This document shows, one piece after another, positions 29,134 through 39,025 of a stretch of 64,000 bases of DNA. The notes below the pieces were generated by a model. The model made no database searches. It was not told the DNA's origin and saw only the letters and a program-made list of their open reading frames with translations. This DNA comes from Coix lacryma-jobi var. lacryma-jobi (Eukaryota; Streptophyta; Magnoliopsida; Poales; Poaceae). A program made the position numbers and the translations under genes. The stretch lies in contig CM019825.1 of assembly GCA_009763385.1 (NCBI GenBank), positions 117,733,131 to 117,797,130 on the forward strand. The letters run 5' to 3'. Each line of letters starts with the position of its first letter. Positions within the stretch are counted from its first letter, which is position 1.

Positions 29134-32100
29134 TCAAAAATGCAATATGTATACATGATGAAATGCATGCAGAAGACAGTATCGGAGCAAAATCAAAACT
29201 AAAAACAGACTCAAGCACCCAAAACAAAAATGCAAACAAAAAGTTAGTCTATGATACATCAAAAATGCTTCCCCCATATAAAAGGGGAAACACACACCAA
29301 GCTCACCTCTCAACCTAGCAAAAGTTGAGAGATCCAAAGGCTTGGTGAAAATATCCGCCACCTGGTTATGGGTGTCTACATGCCTAAGATCATTGTCGCC
29401 TTTCTCGTAGTGATCACGAAGAAAGTGAAAGCGAACATCGATGTGTTTGGTCTTGGAGTGAAGAACAACATTCTTTGCTACACTAATGGCTAAAGTGCTA
29501 TCACAAAGCAAGGGAACCCGACTGAAATCTAGACCAAAATCATGCAATGTAGCAACCATCCATAAAAGTTGCGACGCACAAGAAGCAGCGGCAACATACT
29601 CGGCTTCAACAGTAGACTAGGCTACGCTAGACTGCTTGCAAGAAGACCACGAAACCAGTGAAGAGCTAAGAAACTGACAAGTCCCAGAAGTAGACTTGCG
29701 CTCAAGTCGATAGCTGGCAAAATCCGCATCGGAATAACCACAAAGCGAAAGAGTCGAAGAGGAAGAATACCAAAGCCCGAATTCAGGAGTGAATCGGAGG
29801 TACCTCATGATGCGCTTGACTGCTTGCTTGTGGGAAGTCCGAGGGGACGCCCAAAAATGAGCGCACAGACACACTGCGAAGTGTATGTCTGGCCTCGTCG
29901 CCGTCAGGTACAGGAGCGAGCCGATCATGCTCCTGTACTCCTTCTGATCAATAGCCTCTCTGTCCTGGTCCGTGTCCATCGCAATCGTCGTCGTCATGGG
30001 CGTTGTAAGAGGCTTGGCCTCGCCCATGTCGAACTTCTTCAGGATGTCCTTCGTGTATTTTCCTTGATGCACGAACGTCCCGTCTCGGGTTTGCTTGAAT
30101 TGCAACCCGAGGAAGAAGGTCAACTCACCCATCATACTCATCTCAAACTCCCTGCTCATAGTATCTGCAAACTTGGCAACAAGTGCATGAGAGGAGCCAC
30201 CAAAGATGATATCATCCACGTAAATCTGAACTAAAAGGGTGTCATTGCCTTGCTTGAGGAGAAATAGAGTCTTATCTACCCGTCTCATTCTAAAACCCTT
30301 GGAGAGCAAAAAGGTTTTCAAACGCTCATACCAGTCTCTCGGGGCTTGTTTCAAACCATACAAAGCTTCTGAAAGTTTAAAGACATGGTTTGGAAACTTG
30401 GAACTCTCGAAACCCGGGGGTTGTCACACATAAACCTCTTCCTCTATATACCCGTTCAAGAAAGCACTCTTGACATCCATCTGATATAGCTTAAAACTCT
30501 TCGAAGCAGCAAATGCTAGAAGGATCCTAATGGCTTCTAAACGAGCTACAGGGGCAAAGGTTTCCTCATAATCTATCCCCTCTTTTTGGCAAAAACCCTG
30601 GGCCACTAGCCAAGCCTTGTTCCTCACTACCATCCCATCCTCACCCTGTTTGTTTTTTAAAATACATTTGGTACCTATAGGGTGGCATTCTGGTGGAGGT
30701 GGAACTACGGTCCAAACTTGGTTTCGCTCAAAATTCTCTAACTCCTCATGCATGGCATTAATCCAGTTAGGATAAGAAAGAGCATGTCCAACATCCTTGG
30801 GCTCAAAAGAAGCAACAAATGCAGAATGAGCGAAGTGTGAGATCTCATACGCTCGCGACCGTGTGACTTGCTGGTCGATGCCGCCGATCATCTGCTGCGG
30901 AGGGTGGATCTGTTGGACGCTTCGGGGCGCTTGCGTCGCCGAAGCCGCCTCCCCCTCGCCAGATGCTGTCGCTCCCTCAGGTGCAGCTGGTGCATGCTGG
31001 AGAGGTGGCTCAAGAGGACCCCATGTAGTGGAAGTAGTGGGATCGGGTCCTCGAGCAGACGTCATCGTCGCAGGGTCGAATGAGGTAGTCAGTGGAGTTG
31101 GCTAGAGATCACCCCAATCGGCGTCTTCCCGCTCCTCCTCCACAAATATTATCTCTCCCATCTCTTGATCTCCTGCAACATCAAAACCAGAAGAAACACA
31201 AGGCATAGTCTCATCGAATGTGACCTCGCAGGTCTCCACTATCCGGTTAGTCTCAAGGTGAAGAACACGATAAGCACGAGAATGCAAAGCATAACCAAGA
31301 AACACACCATCAGCAGAACGAGATTCAAATTTGTCCAAATTGCCTTGTTTTAGGATAAAGCACTTGCACCCAAACACTCTAATATGAGACACCTTGGGTA
31401 CCCGTCCAAACCTGAACTCATAAGATGTCTTCTTCATGAAAGCTCAAAGAAAGATGCGATTTGAAACATGGCAGACGATGTTGATTGCCTCAGCCCAAAA
31501 ACGCCTAGGAGTCCTGTGCTCATCGAGCATCATCCTGGCCATCTCAACAAGGGTCTGGTTCTTGCACTCAATAACACCGTTCTGCTGGGGGACATAAGGA
31601 GAAGACAATTGATGCTCGATTCCAAGAGAAGAACAGAAGGAGGTAAACTGCAAGTTGACAAACTCAGTACCATTATCGCTACAAATAGCTCTAACAGTAT
31701 CAAGGGGAAAGTCAGTTTTTAACCTCAAAATAAGATCTCAGGCAAAAGAAAAAGCTTCATGCTTAGCTTCCATGAAGAATACCCAAGAGTACCTCAAAAA
31801 ATCGTCAACGATCACTAGACCGTACCACTTCCCACCCGCTGAGCAAACCCGAGCTGGACCAACAGTGTCCATGTGTAATAGCTCGCCGTGTTGCTTGGTC
31901 ATCACCTGATTAACTGGTGGGTGAGAAGCAGGAACCATCTTCCCGTGATGACAAGGATGACAAACAAGGTCCTTCTGAAATTTAAGCTTGGGCAATCCTT
32001 GGATTAAGCCAAGTGAGCTAAGTCTTGCAAGCAAGTCAAAATTCAAGTGACCAAGCCTCCTATGCCACTTCCACAAATCAGAAGAAGGACCAGTCATCAA

Positions 32101-32463
32101 ACATCTAGCAGAGCTGAAAGAACGTGAAAAATCGGCTCTGAAAACACGGCCAAATGGGACGACCCAACAAACAAGGTCTCCCCGAGAATCCAAAACTCGA
32201 CTAAGGCCTTTCTTAAAGCGCACTTCAAAATCGTCTTCAAGAAGTTGTGAAACTGAGAGCAAGTTAAAATGCAAGTTAGAAACCAAAGAAACATCCTTGA
32301 GAACGAAATTTTCATTGAGCCGAATAGCTCCATGAGAAACAACCTTACCTCTACCACTATCCCCGAAATTGATGTACTCCTTGTGCATCATGGGGTCTAG
32401 GCTGGAGAACCATTCCTTCCTTCCGGTCATGTGGCGCGAGCATCCGGAATCGATGAGCCACAT
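29134..32463 (-). pseudogene. pol: Pol of Sirevirus B, left segment (PR to RNase H), in-frame stops only
   Basis: All open pieces are in one frame from the start of protease (DSGCSRHMTG intact) through integrase (SDNGTEF, QNGV-E), RT (YVDDIIFGG) and RNase H. The frame is interrupted by five stops: 31738 (TGA), 31444 (TGA), 31102 (TAG), 30424 (TGA) and 29617 (TAG). In Sirevirus A the same codons are CGT, CGT, GAG, AGA and CAG. No frameshift is seen over about 1,100 codons. The pol stop itself is lost, so the last piece reads on past the usual C-terminus. The frame is cut at its N-terminal side by G2 four codons before the protease motif. Confidence 0.88.
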
Positions 32464-33794
32464 TGTCGGTGTTTCGTACCCGGGGGTATCACACCAACGA
32501 GTAATATGATCGCGTGCTTCTCTTCCTGGATGGTGATGCAAGGGGACACAAGGATTTATCCTGGTTCGGGCAAAGAAGGCCCTACGTCCAGCGGGGGGAG
32601 ATGTTCTTGTATTACTTGCACCTAAGTGCTTGTACAGGGGAGAATACAAGCTCAGTGAGCGTGGACCGGAGTCCGGACTCGTGCCTGTGCGTGGACTCAT
32701 GTGTCATGTTCGTCCTCCTGAATGAGGGCCCTAGTGTCCCCTTTTATAGAGCAAGGGGAGGCCAGGGTTACATAAAGGTATTACAGGTATCGGGGCATAT
32801 GGTGCCCCATACGGAGAAGGGTAGGAACCCTGTCTTGTCGGGGCCACTGGAGCCGATGTGATCGTCGCTGTTGAGGCGTCCTTGGGTCGTGGCTTCCATC
32901 CTGGGCGCGGACGTGGTGGCGCGACAAGGCGGGAGCCGTACAACACCCATCCCGGAATGTACAGTACGTGGTGAGGTCCCCCGGGTCTTGGGGTACCTGT
33001 CCTCCAATAGCATGAAAGTAGTTAGGGCTCGAAGGGCGCGGAGCCGGCTTCGAGGTGGTGCCACGGGGGCTCGAGGGGCGCGGAACTGGCCTCGAGGTGT
33101 TACAGTGCAGGGCTCGAGGAGCGCGTAGCCGGCCTCGAGGGGTTACAGTGCAGGGCTCGAGGATCGCGTAGCCGGCCTCGAGGGGTTACAGTGCCGGGCT
33201 TGGCCGAACAGTGCTGTACTGGTGCCCTTTTGCCCATGCTTGTGGTAAAAATGAGACTTGACCTTTACTCCGAGTCACTGTGGTACATGCCGTGCACTAG
33301 TGGACATGACCGGAGTAGGTGAAGTCATTAAATGCGTGGTATGGGCTGGTACGGCTGTTTGAGCGGCTCGAGGTCCGTGTGTTAAGGCTCGAGGTGTGGG
33401 GGCGCGCATGCCCGAGGTCTGGAGGGCTCGAGCGAGACGGAGAGCGATCGTGCTCGCCCGAGGCCTGGCCGGGGGGGCTCGGGCGAGACGGAGATAGAGC
33501 GTTCGCCCGAGGCCTGGCTGGGAGGGCTCGGGCGAGACGGAGACGGAGCGTTCGCCTGAGGCCTGGCTGGGAGGGCTCGGGCGAGACGGAGACGGAGCGT
33601 TCGCCCGAGGCCTGGCTGGGAGGGCTCGGGCGAGACGGAGACGGAGCGTTCGCCCGAGGCCTGGCTGGGAGGGCTCGGGCGAGACGGAGACGGAGCGTTC
33701 GCCCGAGGCCTTGTTGGGAGGGCTCGGGCGAGACGGAGACGGAGCGTTCGGGTGTTTGCGTTGATTGGGGGTACCCTTTTTTGTGCCACCGACA
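32464..33794 (-). repeat. 3' LTR of gypsy G2 (1,331 bp)
   Basis: Begins TGTCGGTGTTTCGTACCC and ends GTGCCACCGACA. About 1% of bases differ from the right LTR by eye. It also has an extra 43-bp duplicated block near 33140-33190. It contains seven copies of a 49-bp repeat in U3 (33425-33747). A TATA box (TATAAAA, minus strand) lies at 32742-32748. Confidence 0.92.
33425..33747. repeat. 49-bp tandem repeats in the left G2 LTR (about 7 copies)
   Basis: The unit is GGCTCGGGCGAGACGGAGAC followed by GGAGCGTTCGCCCGAGGCCTGG and CTGGGAG. The inner copies are almost identical, the outer two more divergent. All frames stay open, giving long Arg/Pro/Ser frames that are artefacts. Confidence 0.92.
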
Positions 33795-33810
33795 GTAGCC
33801 CCCGAGCCTT
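33795..33810 (-). promoter_or_regulatory. Polypurine tract of G2
   Basis: Minus strand GGCTCGGGGGCTAC directly before the LTR start TGTCGGTG, in the place of the plus-strand primer. Confidence 0.65.
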
Positions 33811-34886
33811 TGTTTGAGTGCTTGCATTCGAGCAGGGTGTCGCGCTGATTCCATGGGTGTCGCGCGAGCGACACCCGTGGGTGTAGCCCCCGAGGCCACG
33901 GGGGAGTGGTTGGAACTTCCTCGTGGGCTTTTTGCGAGTGTCGAGTCCCCGAGTTTTGGATCCTTTTGAAGAAACCTCCGTCGCTGGGAAGCCTTCTGCC
34001 CGCTAGGCGCGCCTTTCTTCTTTGTCGTGGGAAACTCCGCCCGAGGCCTGGCTCGGAGGGGCGTTCGTCCGAAGCCTAAAAATCTCATGCTCACACAAAG
34101 GAAAAAGATCAGTCGCAACTGCTCGAGTTATTCGACCCTCTTTCGTCGAGGGGTGCCAGGCTGAACCGGCTGGCCGGCACCTCGAGCTGTCCGGCATGCC
34201 GATTGCCCTGGCTTGTCATCCCGCGAGTCCTTTCGATCGGATGCGAGGGGGGATGCCTCGTACTACCCCGAGTGGGCGAGTATCGAGGTTCCCGGTGAGC
34301 TGGTAACGGGGAATCCATGTGAGAGCTCGTGCCCCGTTCGTTAGGGGTCGACTGTGGCCCGGAGGCGGTCTCATAAAGCGTGGGGGCTCAGTCTGCAGGA
34401 GTGCCGGGTCCGTTCGATAGGACCCGGTGGCTCGATGCCTCCCTCCGAGGGGATCTCACTGCACGTCGAGCTCCCCGCCTTGGATACACGTGAGGGGCCT
34501 CGAGGCTCGACCCTCGAGTAATGCCGCGAGTGGCGCCCCTTGGTGTCCCTGACTCGGGTGCTCGAAGCCGGCTGTCGAACCCTTTTCGAGGGCCAGCCTT
34601 CGCTGCTTCGAGACTTAGGGCCGGGGCCCGTTTTTACCTTTATGAAGAAGCCTCCGTCGTCTAGGAATCCTTCTGCCCGTTGGGCACGCCTTTTTAGGCG
34701 GAAAACGTCGGGGAGTGCGGCGGGCGCGAAGCCGGAGCGACGGTCGTGGCGGGCCCGGGTAGTAGAGCGAATGGAGAGGTAACGCGTGTATCCTGCATCC
34801 GGCTCGAGACGCGGTTAGGTGAGCGCATTGAATGCATTCTGTTACCTTTTTACGTCATGGGAGATCCCGCCCGTCTGGATTTCCCC
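33811..34886. other. G2 noncoding region between the 3' LTR and the antisense gene
   Basis: GC-rich, with scattered CTCGAG-containing and CCCGAGGCCTGG-like sequences resembling the LTR repeat. No coding frame supported. It would hold the upstream promoter of the antisense gene. Confidence 0.5.
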
Positions 34887-34895
34887 CTATAAATA
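34887..34895 (+). promoter_or_regulatory. TATA box for the G2 antisense gene
   Basis: CTATAAATA on the plus strand, about 150 bases before the ATG at 35037 and in the right direction for the antisense gene, within otherwise GC-rich DNA. Confidence 0.6.
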
Positions 34896-35036
34896 TCGAA
34901 AGAGAGGAAAAGGAACCTTTTACTTTGCCTTTGCCTTCGCCGCCGCCGTAGCCTTTACGCGCCCTCTCCTTCGAGCTAGTCGATTGGGGATTTCCGGCCG
35001 CCCGTCTGCTGCTCGGATCCGCGCCGCGCCACCGTC

Positions 35037-38000
35037 ATGGCCGCCCAGACACAGATGCTGCCGGCCGAGGACTGGAGCCCGTCGAAGGTGACGCCGAGCA
35101 AAATGGATTCGCTGGTGGCCCAGGGGCTTCTGCGCCCCAACCCGGAGGAGGGACCCGCATGGTGGGTTATCCCGTCGGCGGAGCACTGGGAGCCGCATCC
35201 GCCGGAGGGGTACGTGGTGAGCTTCACGCGCTACCACCGTATGGGGCTCGGCGTCCCGCCGAGCCGCTTCTTGCGAGGGCTGGCCCACCATTTCGAGGTG
35301 GAGCTGCAGCACTTCTCCCCCAACTCCATCTCGCACGCCGCCATATTCGCCGCGGTGTGCGAGGGGTACCTGAAGATGGAGCCGCACTGGGAGATGTTCG
35401 TCCATCTCTTCCGGGGCGAGCTCTTCATCAAGTCCCTGAAGCCCAGCGGGAGGCGGCCCGTGTGCATGGGCTCCCTCGCCATTACCGTGAGGGCGGGGAC
35501 CTCGTCGGCCAATGTCCCCCGCGAGTACCTGCGATACAAGCTTTCCACCAACCAGGCCGGGTGGGACGACCACTGGTTCTATCTGCGGAATGAAGGTGGC
35601 CTCCTTCCGCAGTACACCGGCCGGGTCCTCACCCAACGCCCGGAGAAGTGGACCTGGGGCGTTGCGGCGGACAGGCAACGCCACCTGGCCCCGCTGATGG
35701 AGATGATGAAGACGCTGGTGGATGAGAAGAAGCTGATCGTGCAAGCGGTCATTTGGGCGTTCCACCAGCGAAGAGTTCTTCCGCTGGCGGACCGCCCCCT
35801 TCTCATGCACGAGATGGGCCCGCAGGCTGAGCTCGAGGCGCTCAATCGCTCGAGGATGGCCGGAGAGAGGCTGTTCCGGAACGAGGGCGTCTCCCGGGTG
35901 TCGATCACGATCCAGGGGCCGTTCGTCCCTGAACTCTCCAACCTGGTTGCGATGGCACCCGGCGAGGGGTGTCTCGACCTGGTAAGCCTCCCTCGAGTCG
36001 AGCTATCTCGAGGCTCCTCCCCCTTTTTCCTCCTTCGATCCGTTTGCGTCCGTCTTGTGGTTTGTCTCATCACGCTTCTTCTTTCTTCAGGAGGCATTTA
36101 CTTGTCGCGCGTCGAGGCCCCCGGTGAGGGAGGACGCCGCGGGTTCTCAGGTGAGGCGCCTCTCTGCTCAGAAGGACAAGGAGAGCAAGGATGCCAAAAA
36201 GAAGAAAGAGAAAAATAAAAACTTGCGACGCTTAGCTCGGGAGCAGAGACGGGCGAAGGCTCGTCGTAATCGTCAGCCTGGGGACGGGTCCCCCGAGCTG
36301 AGCTCCTCGAGCTCGGAGGAGGAGAGTGGTGATGAGGAGGAGGGCGACGACGAGGGGATGGATGTGCGCTTGATGCGCGCGGGGCTCGTTGATGACAGGG
36401 CTGACCGCTCCTCTGTGCAGGAGGGCACACTGGAGGTCCCCCCGACAAAAGGGTCGCGCGGGACGCAGCCGCGGAAGGCGGCGCCAGTCCCTGCCTCGTC
36501 GGGGGCCCGAGGTCCGTCGAGCTCCGCGCCGGATGCGCCCCTGGTCGTAAGGAAGCCCCGGACCCGGAGCGCCTCCGCCACAGCGCCAACGGAGGCCGCC
36601 TCCGCGTCAGCCCAGACGGGGGGTCTCGAGAGGGGTCGGGCCTCGAGAGGCGGTCGACAGGTTGAGAAGGTTTTCGGGCCCGACCCCCGTGAGCCGTCAA
36701 GGGCGCCGTCGAGCCCGCGGAGGAGCGGGCGCCAAGAAGAGGCGTCGAGCCCGCGCCATCACGAGCGTCAGGGAGGGAGCCCCCGAGCGTCTCGTGACCA
36801 GGGGCGCGAGCGTCCCCGGAGTCCGTCGCCGCACCGCCGCCGGGATACGGAAGCGGACGCAGGGGGGCGCGACCACCAGCGCGGGCGCCGGAGCAGGTCC
36901 CGGAGCCCGCGCCGGGGCGAGCGCCACGACGTCGGCACGAGGGTGGTACGGTCGCCCTCTCGCGATGTGGGGCGGAAGGAGGGCTCTCCCCCGAGGTCGA
37001 GCCATGGGAGGCGTCGGGAGCCCTCCCCCCATCCCAGCCCCGTGGAGACGGCCCAGGCTCAGGGCTCGAGCCGTGGGGCGGGCTCGAAGCCCCCGAGTGG
37101 GTCCGGCGATTCCGGGAAGAAGCCCAGCCGCCGCTTCGGGTGAGTAGTTTCCTTGGGTCTCGTCGGTAGTGAGACTTCACCTCTTTGCTTTTGATGACGC
37201 GTGCCATCTCCGTCTTCTCAGGGGGACCTCGCTTCGTCTAAGCGGGCCAAGACCTCGAGCCCCGTCGAGGCACAGGCACCTCGAGGTATGGCACCTTCCT
37301 CCGCTAGAGAAGCCACTTGGCTGGAGAAGGCTCGAGCTGCCATGGCTCGAGGGGGCGGATGATCGTCGCCAATTTTGGTGAGGCCGTCACCATCGACCAC
37401 GGGGGTCGAGGTACTCTTCCTGGTTCTGACATCTCCGTCATCTTGTATTGCAGGGGCCTCAGCTCGCGGCATCGAGCCTGCCACCACCGTATCCGCCGAA
37501 GTGCTGCCTCCTCCCCCTCCTCCTCCTCCTGCGATGGTGCCAACTGGGAGCGCCATCCTTCCCCTCACCACGACGGGTGTTCCGGGGGAAGCGCCCGGGG
37601 CGAGCACGGTCCCGCCGGCGTCTGGGGCTGAGGAGACCGCGCCCCTCATGGCTCCGACCAGCACGGGACGGGCTGCGGAGGAGGGAAGGGGGAAGAGGCA
37701 TCGGCGGAGAAGGAGCCGACGGTGGAGGACCTCCTGAACGAGCTGGAGCAGGGGCCGCTCCTCGCCGCGGGCTGGATGACGGGGGAGGCGCCCGAGGTGC
37801 CGGCTAGCGCCGACAAGGCGCTGGAGGGCCCGGCCGGGGAAGAGGGCCCGAGGTCGAGCCTTCCCTCGACCGATCCGCAACAGGAAGTGCCGGCGGAGGG
37901 ACGGAGGGAGTCGGGGCCCGTGCCGTCGGGCGGCGGGTTGCTGTCGGAGCAGCTCGAGGCGGAGGAGGATCTGCCCGACATTGAGCTCGACCGGCCGATA

Positions 38001-39025
38001 TGGCCGTTCCCCGTCCCTCTGAGCCCGCCCCTTGCCGTGGTTCCAATCGAGCAGCCGGCCCAGCGGGGGGCTCCGCGCGAGGTGCGGTCCATCTTCCGGG
38101 AGGTGGCCGTGCTTATGGCGGAGGCGGAGCGGTCCTGCTCTGAGGAGGTGGACCGGTCCGCTCAGGTGTCAGCCGCCCTCGAGCGGGCCGAGGCGGAGCT
38201 TCGAGATCTTCGCGCGGAGCTGAGCCGGAACGCCCAGATGGCGAGCCGGCTTAACGAGGCGGAGGCGGAGGTCCGGGTGGCTCGAGGCGAGGCTGCCCGA
38301 TCCAAGGAGGAGGCCGCCGCCGCTCTCGGAGCGTCGAGGAAGGAGGCCGCGGACGCCCGAAGCGAGGCCACCTCTGCCCGGGCTGAAGCCGAGGCGGCGA
38401 AGCAGGAGGCTGCTGACGCCCGTGGCGAGGCCGCCGCCGCCCGAACCGCAGCGGAGGCGGCGAGGAAAGAGGCCGAAGACGCCGTGAGCGGCGCCGACAC
38501 CGCCCGAGCTGCCGAGGGGGGCGGCGCGGCAGGAGGTGATCCGTAAGGATCTGGCCCTGGTGGAGGCGGGCCGGCTGATCGAGGACCTTAGGTCCGAGAG
38601 GCTCCTCACGCTGGCCGAGAAGCGCAGGCTGGAGCAGCGTGCTGAGGGCCTGACCAGCGACCTCGCCGCACTGGGGCAACACTGCGACGGTGAGGCTTAG
38701 CCTTGTTCTTGTTTGGTTCTCGAAGTTCTTTGTTACGCCGCAGGCTCACTCTTCCTTGTTTGTTGCGCAGGGGTCGAGAAGACGGTCGAGGAGCTCCGGG
38801 AGACAAACCAAACTCTCTTGGACCAGCTCCAAGATGAGACAATGGTGGCGGAGCGGGCTCGCTCTTCTCTCGATCGGCTCGGCCCCATGTGGGGTGCTCC
38901 TCCTGTTGCCGCGGCAGAAGGTGCAATGGCTCGGGGCGATGCCTTGGTCGACGCCTTGTGCTTCTTCGACGCAGCCGCTCGGGACCGTGTCCGGCAAGCT
39001 CTCCATCACGGCGTCAAGCAGACTC
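35037..39025 (+). pseudogene. Antisense spliced gene of G2 (PF04195 'putative gypsy type transposon' protein)
   Basis: Exon 1 (35037-35981, 315 codons, Kozak-like ACCGTCATGG) encodes a PF04195-type domain with motifs VPPSRFLRGLAHHFEVEL and WDDHWFYLRN. A clear intron follows (GTAAGC at 35982, TTTCTTCAG ending at 36090), and exon 2 (36091-37139) joins in phase with a basic then Ser/Glu/Arg-rich region. Further introns are suggested by GTGAGT (37140) with CTTCTCAG (37221), a TTGCAG ending at 37453, and GTGAGG near 38690 with TTGCGCAG ending at 38770. The later exons encode an Ala/Glu-rich coiled coil (about 38160-38510). Two single-base frameshifts (near 37690 and 38517) break it, and its 3' end is lost at about 39025. 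The function in Tat elements is unknown. Confidence 0.7.

Noticed and set aside
33275..34118. Long Arg/Pro/Ser frames (up to 273 codons) across the left LTR of G2, with equivalents at 46009-46678
   Set aside because: They arise because the 49-bp repeat has no stop in several frames on both strands. The proteins are pure repeat translation with no domain.
36098..37207. A 369-codon minus-strand frame opposite exon 2 of the G2 antisense gene (also 34920-35810)
   Set aside because: A shadow of GC-rich coding sequence; no recognisable domain, and the plus strand has a supported gene with introns.
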